From: an uncultured Oscillospiraceae bacterium | Lineage (GTDB): Bacteria > Bacillota > Clostridia > Oscillospirales > Ruminococcaceae | Direction: 5' to 3' | Length of the DNA: 64,000 nucleotides | Assembly: GCA_934448295.1 (NCBI GenBank) | Contig: CAKSEY010000001.1 | Coordinates: 62,001-126,000, forward strand | Shown here: positions 1 to 7,770 of the stretch, piece after piece | Numbering within the stretch: position 1 is the stretch's first letter | Layout: every line of letters begins with the position of its first letter | The notes under the pieces: generated by a model | What the model saw: only the letters and a program-made list of their open reading frames with translations | What the model was told of the DNA's origin: nothing | Database searches by the model: none | Made by a program: the position numbers and the translations under genes

Positions 1-72
1 TTCTGCCAGCCCCGCGAATTTTACAAGCTGATCCAGCTTGATAAAAGGTGTAGTGATCTTTATTTCTTCCAT
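1..72 (-). CDS. yaaA: S4-domain RNA-binding protein YaaA (5' part only)
   Basis: Only the first 24 codons are inside the window. The peptide begins MEEIKITTPFIKLDQLVKF and continues into AGLAE, which matches the start of the short S4-like RNA-binding protein encoded between dnaN and recF in Firmicutes. It lies on the same strand downstream of dnaN, the expected place. The family is linked to ribosome or RNA binding; its exact role is unclear. The identification rests on a short stretch plus gene order, so it is good but not certain. Confidence 0.75.
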   Translation of the reverse strand, partial: MEEIKITTPFIKLDQLVKFAGLAE

Positions 73-346
73 TGTGTTTCTGTTTCCTTTCTTCTTACTG
101 TAATACTATGTTAATGCTGCCTTTTGGCATGAGTTTCCGCCGTATTACTGCCGGAAACGCGCATATTATTTAGCCGCATGAAAAAACCGCCGCCGCATTT
201 CTGCGAAAGCAGTTTTTTGGCTTAACAGCGCCGTCTGAGTTAGTTCCTGATAAGCCCACCGCGTTAGCCGCAGGTCGATATCAGCAGTTTTCTTCATGGA
301 GGGCGAGTTCTTTTGCAGCTTTGCAGGCTCTCTCCCACCGATCAAT

Positions 347-1444
347 TCATTTCAGGCGCATGGGGAGAACAAGATATGTGAAAGCGCTGCCTTCCATCGG
401 CAGTATTATCAGCGGAGCAATGGCTGACGCAGCCACAAGCTTGACCGTATCAGTGTCGCATGCCTTGAACGCGTCCAGCATATATTTCGCGTTGAATCCC
501 ACGGTAATAGGCTCTCCGTTGTATTTAACGGAGATTTTGTCGCTGAGTTTTCCTATCGCAGTGGTGCAGCTCATGTAAATAGAGTTGTCCTTTATCTCGC
601 AGCGAATGGGATTCTTGTTTTTCTCGTCGATTATCAGCATAGTGCGGTCAAGCATCTCGATCATTTCCCGGGTGTTGACCTCCGCGTAAACCTCGGAATT
701 GCACTTGAGATAATTCTTAAACTGAATGAAATCCCCGTCAAGCAGCCGTGAGATCATCACATAGCTGTCAACCGTGAAGCTTATCTGGTTTTTATCTATA
801 CTGAGAGTAACATTCTTATCATTATCGTCTGAGAGGATATGAGTCAGCTCCTCCAGAGTTTTGGCGGGAACTATAAAGCTGATGTTATTATAGGTCAGCG
901 GTTCCTGTCTGAGCGCGATCCTGACGCCGTCCACTGCGGCTACGCTGAGTATATTGTCCTCCAACTCAAATTTGCAGCCCATCAGCGCGGGTTTGCTGTC
1001 TGTAACAGCTACTGCAAATTTAGTTTGGGTTATCATGCTCTTTAACAGCTTCTGGGGCATAGAAAAGCTGGTTTCCGGATTTACCTGTGGAATATTTGGG
1101 TAATCGTCAGCGCTCATGCACATGATCGTAAAATTAGTTTCTCCGCCGGATATTTCAGCGTTATTGTTGTCGTTACATTCGAACGTAATATTACCGGACG
1201 GCATTTTTCTGATAATATCGCCGAATTTTCTTGCCCCTACGACTATATTTCCGCTTTCAGAGCCGTTTACCTCGATCGAAGTCTTGATTCCGATATCAAG
1301 GTCGTATCCGGTAACGGTAAGCGTATTTCCTTCCAGCTCCATGAGTATTCCCTCAAGGGCTGCAATTGTGGATTTTCCTGCAGCAGCTTTCGCAGTCGTC
1401 TGCACTGCTGAAAGAATAACGTCCTTAGGACAACTGAATTTCAT
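347..1444 (-). CDS. dnaN: DNA polymerase III beta subunit (sliding clamp)
   Basis: This 365-residue protein is the ring-shaped processivity clamp that tethers DNA polymerase III to DNA. It starts MKFSCPKDVILSAVQTTAKA and ends with the canonical clamp tail (LVLPMRLK, the end of the third clamp domain that helps form the partner-binding pocket). Length matches the bacterial family. It follows dnaA on the same strand with a spacer of about 250 bases that itself holds origin-type repeats, and is followed by yaaA. An upstream AAAGGACC-like ribosome binding site supports the start. Confidence 0.97.
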   Translation of the reverse strand: MKFSCPKDVILSAVQTTAKAAAGKSTIAALEGILMELEGNTLTVTGYDLDIGIKTSIEVNGSESGNIVVGARKFGDIIRKMPSGNITFECNDNNNAEISGGETNFTIMCMSADDYPNIPQVNPETSFSMPQKLLKSMITQTKFAVAVTDSKPALMGCKFELEDNILSVAAVDGVRIALRQEPLTYNNISFIVPAKTLEELTHILSDDNDKNVTLSIDKNQISFTVDSYVMISRLLDGDFIQFKNYLKCNSEVYAEVNTREMIEMLDRTMLIIDEKNKNPIRCEIKDNSIYMSCTTAIGKLSDKISVKYNGEPITVGFNAKYMLDAFKACDTDTVKLVAASAIAPLIILPMEGSAFTYLVLPMRLK

Positions 1445-1693
1445 AATCTATTGGTCCTTTCTGCCGCACTGAACTCAGGCAGCGAAAAATAAAAAAGAAA
1501 TAATATTTTTTAATAATAATAATAATGGCTGTTCAAATGTTGAAAAGTCCGCTATTCTGCGCCACAAAGCGTTTCATCGGCTCAAAGTTTTCATCGCAGC
1601 GATGTTGAAATCGTGTGGATTCAAGGTTGGCTGATTTTTATTCAACAAGCCGTTGAAATCATCTCAAAACTTGTTAGCAATTCAGTGAAAAAA
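1445..1693. other. dnaA-dnaN intergenic region with DnaA-box-like repeats (origin, right arm)
   Basis: This non-coding spacer carries one exact TGTTGAAAA 9-mer (1538-1546), a TGTTGAAAT (1603-1611), a TATTCAACA (1639-1647) and a CGTTGAAAT (1651-1659). It also carries five TAA triplets in a row (1511-1525), twelve bases from the exact 9-mer. In Bacillus subtilis the unwinding site lies in this same dnaA-dnaN gap and consists of DnaA boxes followed by DnaA-trio repeats (T/A-A-G/A). By analogy this may be the duplex-opening part of the origin. Function is inferred. Confidence 0.6.
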
Positions 1694-3064
1694 TCACTGG
1701 TTTGCCTTAATGTTCTTAATAAGATCTTCAACAACGGAACGGAAATTGCTGTCCTTTGCCATAGTTTCCTTAACGTTCTTTATGGCGTAAACAACGGTGG
1801 AGTGATCCCTGCCGCTGAATTCCTGACCGATAGCCTCATAGGGGAGCCCGGTTATCTCCTGGATAACATAGATAGCCACCTTTCTGGCTGAGGAAACGGG
1901 GGAATTACGCTTAGGCGAGCGGATCTCGTCCGGGTCAACGTTATATATCTTGGCAGCCTCGCTGATGATTTTGTCAACGGTTATCGGAATAGGCTGGTGG
2001 TCGGAAACAATATCCTTGATGACGTTCTGCGCCACAACGATGGTGGGCTTCATCTGGGATACGACATAAAGCGCGTTCATCTTGGTAACGACGCCTTCAA
2101 TCTGGCGTATGTTGGATTTCAGTTTAGTCGCGATGAAATCCACAACGTCCTCGGGTATCTTGAAGTTAAGGTTCTCAGCCTTGCGCTGGATTATCGCGAG
2201 TCTTGTTTCATATTCCGGGGGCTTTACATCTGCGGCAAGGCCTGATGAGAAGCGGGTCTTTAATCTGTCGGAGATGGACTTTATTTCCTTTGCGGGACGG
2301 TCTGAGGTCAGCACGATAGCCTTGTTCAGCTTATACAGCTCGTTAAAGATGTGGAAGAATTTTTCCTCCGTCTGCTCCTTGCCGGCGATGAACTGGATAT
2401 CGTCTATCAGCAGCGCGTCCGCGTTGCGGTATTTTTCGTCAAAAAGCTCGGTATTGTTTGCGGTGATGGAGTGCAGAAACTCGTTGGTGAAGGTCTCAGC
2501 GGATATGTAGATGATATTGATGCCGGGGTAATTCTTCGTCATCTCATTCTGAATGGCAGAGAGCAGATGAGTCTTTCCGAGACCGGAATCTCCGTATATG
2601 AAAAGCGGATTGTACCTTTCGTGCTGCTTGTGGGAAACAGCCTTTGCAGCGGCGAAAGCCAGGTTATTTGAGGGGCCTACGATGAAGTTGTCGAAGGTAT
2701 ACGTTACCTTGTTATCGTGTACGATATTATCGATCTGGTTAGTCAGCTCCTCGCTGTTGCGGATATTGTCGAATTTTTTCTCAGTGGTCTCCGGGTTGTT
2801 CTTTATCACGAATTCTATCTTGATAGGCGTACCCAGGACGTTTGAGAACTGCTCCTCAAGCTTATCGAGGTATATCTGGCTGAGCGTGCTCATTTTAAGC
2901 TCCGAATCAATGGCGAGGACCACGACATTTCCCTTAAGCTCAACGGGTTCGATAGGATCGAGCCACAGCTCGCGGGCTGTTTCAGAGGTATTATACTGGC
3001 GCACATAGTTATCCACCACCAGATTGTAGATATCAGAGAGCGAGGTCATTGATTTCGAGTTCAT
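1694..3064 (-). CDS. dnaA: Chromosomal replication initiator protein DnaA
   Basis: This 456-residue AAA+ ATPase binds DnaA boxes at the origin and opens the duplex. An N-terminal interaction domain (about 1-90) is followed by a linker, the AAA+ domain with Walker A GDSGLGKTH (158-166) and Walker B LLIDDIQF (218-225), and the DNA-binding domain IV with GRDHSTV (418-424). In domain IV the usual DHTT recognition signature is DHST, and the usual RQ pair near the minor-groove arginine is R394-K395. The flanking non-coding DNA contains box-like repeats that differ from the classical TTATCCACA, which may go with this recognition helix. A weak GGTGA-type ribosome binding site precedes the ATG. Confidence 0.97.
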   Translation of the reverse strand: MNSKSMTSLSDIYNLVVDNYVRQYNTSETARELWLDPIEPVELKGNVVVLAIDSELKMSTLSQIYLDKLEEQFSNVLGTPIKIEFVIKNNPETTEKKFDNIRNSEELTNQIDNIVHDNKVTYTFDNFIVGPSNNLAFAAAKAVSHKQHERYNPLFIYGDSGLGKTHLLSAIQNEMTKNYPGINIIYISAETFTNEFLHSITANNTELFDEKYRNADALLIDDIQFIAGKEQTEEKFFHIFNELYKLNKAIVLTSDRPAKEIKSISDRLKTRFSSGLAADVKPPEYETRLAIIQRKAENLNFKIPEDVVDFIATKLKSNIRQIEGVVTKMNALYVVSQMKPTIVVAQNVIKDIVSDHQPIPITVDKIISEAAKIYNVDPDEIRSPKRNSPVSSARKVAIYVIQEITGLPYEAIGQEFSGRDHSTVVYAIKNVKETMAKDSNFRSVVEDLIKNIKANQ

Positions 3065-3277
3065 ATTTTTTCACCATTCCGTTTGAGATATTAAGCTGTT
3101 CAGGAGCCTTCCGTACTAGTATATATTATAATAAGTATATTTACAAAATATAAATACAGCAAAAGTTAGATTACATAAACAATTTCTGTCAAAAGATGTC
3201 CATATTTAATGATACCATAAAAGTTGAAATTTTTCAAGCAAAAAAGCGTTGAAAAATTCAACAATAATATGTGAATT
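3065..3277. other. dnaA upstream AT-rich region
   Basis: This spacer holds a very AT-rich stretch at 3119-3160, with TATAAT-like hexamers on the minus strand that could be the dnaA minus 10 box. It also holds AGTTGAAAT (3222-3230) and an inverted pair CGTTGAAAA (3247-3255) and AATTCAACA (3255-3263). The inverted pair overlaps at its centre and could bind DnaA for autoregulation of dnaA. No clear minus 35 box was found, so the promoter is not placed exactly. Confidence 0.5.
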
Positions 3278-3538
3278 TTAAACAAACAAATATATTATCA
3301 GCATTGCTGCGGCGGAAGCGAAAGCCCCTGCGGTGCCGCACAGCCACATTTTGAGTCTTGTGAGGCGATTTTGGCGTTTCAGGTAATCCGGAGCCTTTCC
3401 GGTAAGTAGTTCGGCTTCACGTTTGATCTCTTCACGGTCTGGTTCATCATAGCTGCTGTTGAGGATAATTATGATTTTCTCAAAGCAGGCATTTTTTGGC
3501 GTTACTTCAATTATGCTTTTAGTGACTCCCTTGATCAT
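3278..3538 (-). CDS. Small protein with C-terminal membrane segment, unknown function
   Basis: I chose the ATG at 3538 because AAAGGA lies about nine bases upstream; an in-frame TTG at 3568 would add ten residues but has no ribosome binding site. The 86-residue product starts MIKGVTKSIIEV, has a charged middle (about 35-58) and a hydrophobic C-terminus (about 68-86) that looks like one membrane segment. It sits inside the box-rich origin region, between the two repeat clusters upstream of dnaA, where rpmH is found in many bacteria. The MIKGV start recalls short uncharacterised clostridial proteins. No function can be assigned. Confidence 0.6.
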   Translation of the reverse strand: MIKGVTKSIIEVTPKNACFEKIIIILNSSYDEPDREEIKREAELLTGKAPDYLKRQNRLTRLKMWLCGTAGAFASAAAMLIIYLFV

Positions 3539-3568
3539 TTCAGCAGATCCTTTCATGATATTATTCAA

Positions 3569-4117
3569 CTTGATTATTGACCTGATTTATAAATTTATAC
3601 ACACATTTAGTCAATTTTCAACGATTTGCTGTTAATGTTATAAAAACTCCTGGTATAATCAGTTGAAATCGAATCAGAATGTTGAAAAGTGTGTTGAAAC
3701 TGTTAAAAGTACGCATATTAGTGCAGTATCGAATCCTTTCAAATTTAACAACCGAATAAGCGCCAGTATTTTTTAAGTGGAAAAGCTGTTGATTAACTCA
3801 AATTATACTTTCAGTCAACTAACTGACAAACGGATTTTTGCGAACATATGTAAAAAAATGTATCAAATGTGTTGAAAATTATTTATCACCAGTTTTTCAA
3901 CCGGTTTTGTCAACACATTTTCAACGTTGAAACGATATTTCAGAAGCAAATTGGTTGAAAACTGTGTTGAAACGGTTAAAAAACGCGAAAGTATAGCCCA
4001 CGTTGAAAACAAACAAAAAGGTTGATTTCATTGTTGAAAAAAAGTTGATGTACGGTTGCAAAAAAATCTCTCAACAAATCCGTGTTGAATGTTCAAAATT
4101 CAATTCGGCTTTCAGGG
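3569..4117. other. oriC: Candidate replication origin: cluster of variant DnaA boxes
   Basis: This gene-free stretch is packed with 9-mers of the type TGTTGAAAA (reverse TTTTCAACA). Exact copies lie at 3680-3688, 3870-3878 and 4032-4040. Single-mismatch copies lie at 3615-3623, 3692-3700, 3894-3902, 3918-3926, 3953-3961, 3965-3973 and 4001-4009, in both orientations. Position next to dnaA, AT-rich composition and repeat density are what an origin shows. The classical TTATCCACA was not seen here. The second cluster in the dnaA-dnaN gap would make the origin bipartite, as in Bacillus subtilis. Assignment is by analogy; binding by DnaA is inferred. Confidence 0.75.
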
Positions 4118-4151
4118 CAAAAAAAATCCCTTTCGGACGGTGCCGAAAGGG
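4118..4151 (-). terminator. Intrinsic terminator of the HD-domain gene
   Basis: A nine-pair stem, CCCTTTCGG (4128-4136) with CCGAAAGGG (4143-4151), is followed on the minus strand by a run of eight T. It lies just after the stop codon at 4166 and separates the HD-domain operon from the origin region. Confidence 0.9.
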
Positions 4152-4165
4152 AAAGAGACCCGCTG

Positions 4166-4753
4166 TTATTCGGGAGTGGATTCCAGAAAGTATGAAGCCT
4201 CCATATCTGCGACGGTCATAGCGAACGCCAGCGGATACATGGCGAGCGCCTGACCTATCGTATTCTTGTCCTCGATGCCGGAGAAACCCATGTGCCAGCG
4301 TATCGCCATGGCCTCCTCCCGGGTGAGGCGGATATATGCCGAGATGATATAGACGGATTTTTCGCCGTGGCCGTAGGGAATAGTGTCGTGTATTTCATAG
4401 CGCGGCTGCTTTTCCCACTGACCGGTCTTTTCGTTTTTGACGTTCCTCCAGCCGGTGCGGTAGAAGTTCACCTTACATACATCGTGAAGAAGCGCCACGA
4501 TCGCGGCGGTTTCAGCGGAAACGCTGAGCTTGTATTCGTTCTTTACCCGCTCCCGCTCCAGGTAGGAGCACAGGCAGTGGTATACGTTCAGGGAATGTCT
4601 CAGCAGACCGCCTTCGAACGCGTTATGATACCGGGTGCTGGCGGGCGCGGTGAAGAAATCGCTGCGGTTCTCCAGAAAGTCCAGCAGCTTGTCTGAGCCC
4701 TCCCGGGTTATGTTCTGCCTGAATATGCTGATGAATTCTTCCTTATCGGTCAT
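4166..4753 (-). CDS. HD-domain phosphohydrolase-like protein
   Basis: The 195-residue protein has an HD-superfamily metal site: an early His in the GGLLRHSLNVY segment (about 50-58), the LLHDVCK doublet (about 88-94), and a later YGHGEKS segment. This pattern is typical of metal-dependent phosphohydrolases acting on nucleotides or related phosphoesters. The substrate cannot be told from sequence. Its start overlaps the stop of the upstream lipoprotein gene by four bases (ATGA), so the two are translationally coupled and likely one operon, closed by a strong terminator before the origin. Confidence 0.75.
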   Translation of the reverse strand: MTDKEEFISIFRQNITREGSDKLLDFLENRSDFFTAPASTRYHNAFEGGLLRHSLNVYHCLCSYLERERVKNEYKLSVSAETAAIVALLHDVCKVNFYRTGWRNVKNEKTGQWEKQPRYEIHDTIPYGHGEKSVYIISAYIRLTREEAMAIRWHMGFSGIEDKNTIGQALAMYPLAFAMTVADMEASYFLESTPE

Positions 4754-5598
4754 GATTCTCCTCCATTTTGCGGAACTGTGTACTGGACGCGTTTTCGCGT
4801 CAGCGTAAGGTTTTCGGGGTCAAATGTGTACTCAAACTGCTTAACGGTATATTCTCCGTATTCCTTTGCAACGATGCGCTGTATCATAAGTCCGGCGGAT
4901 TCCGGCTCCAGATGGGTGCCGTAGGGAGCAATCTCAATACCGTTTTCGTAAATCGGGACTTCGCAGAGCTTTTCTCCGGAAACGGTGAAATACCGCGCAT
5001 ACTGGGGGACTTCCGCTTCGTTCTGAATCTGAATATGGAAGTCAAGCTGAACGAGATCCGGGTATTCCCGGGCGCCGTAGTCTCTCATGTTTGAAATAAG
5101 CTTGCAGCCATAGGTCAGCTCCTGCGTTACGCTCTCAAAAATCAGGAACCGGTCGTCCCGGGGGACGTTTATTTTCAGAGTATCTATTATTTCCCCCTGT
5201 TTCAGCAGATCCAGCCTGAAATCCCCGTAGAGGTCGCCGTCGACAAAAGTGGTTTCAATGTCCGGGACATCGGCGGTCGCCGTCAGCCTTACCGCTGAGA
5301 TATCCACCGTGTAGTAATCTCCGCCGGAATACACATTCACTATCGAATAGGACAGCCGGCTGCCCTCCCGCCGCGGCGACTGGATAGCCGCGGGTATAAC
5401 GTCGTCAGGCTCAAGCGGTTCAGCAGGAACGGCGCTGGTCTGGGCAGGCTCCTCGGTTTCCACAGTGGGAGGCTCAGTGGCGGCTGTGACGGCGGAGGTA
5501 CGCGCCTGCGAGCTTACAGAGCTTATATTTTCCAGGTTGCAGCCGGTCAGCAGACTTAACGTCAGAACTGCCGGTATAAGCAGATCGTTTTTTCTCAT
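4750..5598 (-). CDS. Predicted lipoprotein of unknown function
   Basis: The 282-residue protein has a lipoprotein signal: a basic start, a hydrophobic core and the lipobox LLTGC with Cys20 as the expected lipid-anchored residue. A Ser/Thr/Pro/Glu-rich linker follows (about 25-75), then a predicted beta-rich domain rich in Tyr and Asp (about 80-275). GGAGGTGAACG directly precedes the ATG. It is the first gene of a two-gene operon with the HD-domain protein, under a clear SigA-type promoter at 5641-5669. I do not recognise the extracellular domain. Confidence 0.75.
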   Translation of the reverse strand: MRKNDLLIPAVLTLSLLTGCNLENISSVSSQARTSAVTAATEPPTVETEEPAQTSAVPAEPLEPDDVIPAAIQSPRREGSRLSYSIVNVYSGGDYYTVDISAVRLTATADVPDIETTFVDGDLYGDFRLDLLKQGEIIDTLKINVPRDDRFLIFESVTQELTYGCKLISNMRDYGAREYPDLVQLDFHIQIQNEAEVPQYARYFTVSGEKLCEVPIYENGIEIAPYGTHLEPESAGLMIQRIVAKEYGEYTVKQFEYTFDPENLTLTRKRVQYTVPQNGGES

Positions 5599-5640
5599 TC
5601 GTTCACCTCCGTGAAATAATATGCCGTATATCCATAATAC

Positions 5641-5669
5641 ATTATATATAAAAATCTGAAAAAAATCAA
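5641..5669 (-). promoter_or_regulatory. SigA-type promoter for the lipoprotein-HD operon
   Basis: On the minus strand TTGATT (5664-5669) and TATAAT (5641-5646) are separated by 17 bases. The start codon at 5598 is about 35 bases after the expected transcription start. Confidence 0.75.
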
Positions 5670-5741
5670 GGGAAAAAATGGGGCATATTATTTTCTTGAC
5701 AAATCCCCGAAAATCTCCGGCAGAGCCCGCGCCCGCTTACA

Positions 5742-5770
5742 TTGACATTACGGTCAGGATATGCTATAAT
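5742..5770 (+). promoter_or_regulatory. Consensus SigA promoter for the GH5-like gene
   Basis: TTGACA (5742-5747) and TATAAT (5765-5770) are separated by 17 bases, with a TG one base before the minus 10 (extended minus 10). The next gene starts at 5892, giving a leader of roughly 115 nt. The rest of the 5599-5891 gap shows only the divergent promoter. Confidence 0.85.
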
Positions 5771-5891
5771 AAACGAAAAGCGTTTATAAAAATGTCATGC
5801 AGATATGTCTGCCGGGACGTGCCATTCGGACTTAGTCTCTGCAAACTCCATGCTGACCATTATATCCTACTGAAACAGAGAGGTATCCCAG

Positions 5892-7175
5892 ATGAAGCGA
5901 GTGCTGCCGGCGCTTATCGCGCTGTTTGTTTTACTTACCGGGTGTTCCGGAAATACATCGCAGCCGTCTGGCGGGATAAGCCCGGATCAGGTGTTTTCCG
6001 GAGGCTCTGTAAGTATTGACGGATACGACAGGCCGTCAAACATGATCGATATTTCCTCCCAGCAGCTTGTGACGAATATAAGGATCGGCTGGAACGTAGG
6101 AAATGCGCTGGATAGCTGCACGGCGGACCTTGACGGGGACGGGGCGGCGGATCGTCCCGGGCAGACGGAGGATGAAACGTCCTGGGGAAACCCCATGCTG
6201 ACGGAGCAGTATTTCAAGACCCTCGCGGATAACGGCATAAACGCGGTGCGACTGCCGATAACCTGGCGCGGACACATCGACGCCGACGGGAACATAGAGG
6301 AAACCTGGCTGAACCGTGTGAAGCAGGTGGTGGACTATGCCTATGACAACGGAATGTACGTTATTATCACCATGTATCACGACGGAGCCGCCGATACGGA
6401 TTTCGGCGCATGGATAAGGAACGCGCAGTACGACAGGGACTCGGTTTTGGCGAGATACAGCCGAATTTGGTCGCAGATCGCGGAGAAATTCATAACCTAT
6501 AACGAGCGGCTGCTGTATGAAAGCATGAACCGGGTGGAATTCCCGGAGCTTGACAGCGATAAGGCGTACGAGCTGTTCAACGCTGTAAATCAGGAATTCG
6601 TGAACACCGTGCGGAAAACCGGCGGAAACAATCTGTACCGCCATCTGGTGATAGCGGGATACGGAGCGGATATCCTGGAGACCTGTGACGGCCGCTTCAA
6701 GATGCCGGAGGATATGCGCGGCAAGTGCATACTTTCGGTGCAGTATTATATTCCAAGGACATTCTGCGTGGACGGGGTCATAGACCACTGGGGCAGCGCC
6801 GTTGAGGAAAACTGGATGGATTCCCGGGTGGAGCTGCTGCGGACGCGCTTTGTGGATAACGGCATACCGGTTATAATATCCGAGTACGGCGCGCCGTCCC
6901 TGAGCGACGAGATCAGCAGGATATATTTCTGCGAAAGGCTGACCAAGCAGTGCCGCGACAATTATATTTCAACTTTTCTGTGGGACGATGGAAGCGTCCT
7001 TGACAGAAAGGAATATGTCTGGAGGGAGCCGAAGCTCCTTGCGGCGCTGAGACGGGCGACCAGCGGAAACGCATACGTTCCGAAAAAGCAGAGCGAAACG
7101 CAGGAAGCAGTCTCTGACGAGGAGTACATAACAGAGGTCGCGGTTTCTATGGAACCCGAGCCTACGGCGGATTGA
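5892..7175 (+). CDS. GH5-family cellulase-like lipoprotein, probably catalytically impaired
   Basis: The 427-residue protein begins with a lipoprotein signal (LLTGC, Cys18). It then shows the GH5 barrel landmarks: GWNVGNALDS (66-75), WGNP (98-101), INAVRLPITW (116-125), a strand ending MYHDG (161-165), the beta4 segment LLYESMNRV (207-215), SVQYYIP (282-288), the nucleophile strand PVIISEYG (326-333) and FLWDDG near the C-terminus. The nucleophile Glu331 is present. The acid/base motif Asn-Glu-Pro reads Asn213-Arg214-Val215, and the conserved His of HxY is Gln284, so ordinary retaining hydrolysis is unlikely. A DxDxDG loop (79-84) may bind calcium. Possible roles are glycan binding or sensing at the cell surface. 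It has its own promoter and terminator. Confidence 0.85.
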   Translation: MKRVLPALIALFVLLTGCSGNTSQPSGGISPDQVFSGGSVSIDGYDRPSNMIDISSQQLVTNIRIGWNVGNALDSCTADLDGDGAADRPGQTEDETSWGNPMLTEQYFKTLADNGINAVRLPITWRGHIDADGNIEETWLNRVKQVVDYAYDNGMYVIITMYHDGAADTDFGAWIRNAQYDRDSVLARYSRIWSQIAEKFITYNERLLYESMNRVEFPELDSDKAYELFNAVNQEFVNTVRKTGGNNLYRHLVIAGYGADILETCDGRFKMPEDMRGKCILSVQYYIPRTFCVDGVIDHWGSAVEENWMDSRVELLRTRFVDNGIPVIISEYGAPSLSDEISRIYFCERLTKQCRDNYISTFLWDDGSVLDRKEYVWREPKLLAALRRATSGNAYVPKKQSETQEAVSDEEYITEVAVSMEPEPTAD

Positions 7176-7200
7176 ATCATAAGAAATAACATATAATAAT

Positions 7201-7226
7201 GCCGCATTGTATTTTTGCAATGCGGC
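7201..7226 (+). terminator. Terminator after the GH5-like gene
   Basis: GCCGCATTG (7201-7209) pairs with CAATGCGGC (7218-7226), followed by AAATTTTAT. The T tract is short, so some read-through into the next small gene is possible. Confidence 0.65.
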
Positions 7227-7250
7227 AAATTTTATCGGAGGTGGAAAGCT

Positions 7251-7409
7251 ATGAATGAATTTACAAACTGCCACAGAACGGGAAAAAAGAAGCCGTTCAA
7301 GGTGAACGACGGAACAATGATATCCCCGGAGTGCGACCCGCAGGGAATGTACACCGGAACTCCCAAGGATACGGAGGAAAAGCCGATCCAGGACGCGGAC
7401 GACCTATAA
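7251..7409 (+). CDS. Small hydrophilic protein, unknown function
   Basis: A 52-residue product starts MNEFTNCHRTGKKKPFKVND. The ATG at 7251 follows GGAGGTGGAAAGCT, a strong ribosome binding site; an in-frame ATG at 7215 would lie inside the preceding terminator stem and is not used here. The protein has two cysteines, is polar throughout, and has no signal or membrane segment. A strong bidirectional terminator follows at once. I do not recognise a family. Confidence 0.6.
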   Translation: MNEFTNCHRTGKKKPFKVNDGTMISPECDPQGMYTGTPKDTEEKPIQDADDL

Positions 7410-7415
7410 AATAAC

Positions 7416-7443
7416 AACGGAGGCGCTTTTCGGCGCCTCCGTT
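7416..7443. terminator. Bidirectional terminator
   Basis: An 11-pair stem AACGGAGGCGC / GCGCCTCCGTT (7416-7426 with 7433-7443) lies between convergent genes. T-rich sequence follows on the plus strand; on the minus strand the flank reads GTTATTTTAT. It can serve both the small gene and the FlhB-like gene. Confidence 0.85.
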
Positions 7444-7447
7444 CGTG

Positions 7448-7756
7448 TTATTTTTTCCGCATATCGTTTGCCGTATAGACTACCTCGGCATATATCGCCG
7501 CGACTATCTGGTACAGCTCCTTCGGGATAGTTTCGCCGGCGTTCAGCATGACCAGCAGCGCGGCAACGCTGTCATCGCGGTATACCGGGACTCCCGCCTC
7601 GTCTGCGATGTTGACTATGCGCTGTGCCAGCTCTCCCAGACCGGAGGCGACCACTACGGGTGCATAGTTCATGTCGGGGTTGTATTTCAGCGCGACTGCG
7701 GCGTTCTGACCGTACAGCCGCTTGTTGTTCGCCGGGGATTTCGGGTGCTTTTCCAT
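7448..7756 (-). CDS. FlhB C-terminal-domain homologue (export apparatus switch-like, YlqH type)
   Basis: The 102-residue protein matches the cytoplasmic C-terminal domain of FlhB/YscU, the substrate-specificity switch of flagellar and type III export. Signs are AAVALKYNPD, then APVVVASGLGELAQRI, PVYRDDSVAALL and the ending ETIPKELYQIVAAIYAEVV. The membrane part of FlhB and the autocleaved NPTH motif are absent (QNAAVALKY stands in its place), so it cannot act as a complete FlhB. Stand-alone copies of this type are known as YlqH in Bacillus. It lies 14 bases after a FliK-like gene on the same strand, with AGGAGGCGATAAT before the ATG. Confidence 0.85.
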   Translation of the reverse strand: MEKHPKSPANNKRLYGQNAAVALKYNPDMNYAPVVVASGLGELAQRIVNIADEAGVPVYRDDSVAALLVMLNAGETIPKELYQIVAAIYAEVVYTANDMRKK

Positions 7757-7770
7757 ATTATCGCCTCCTG

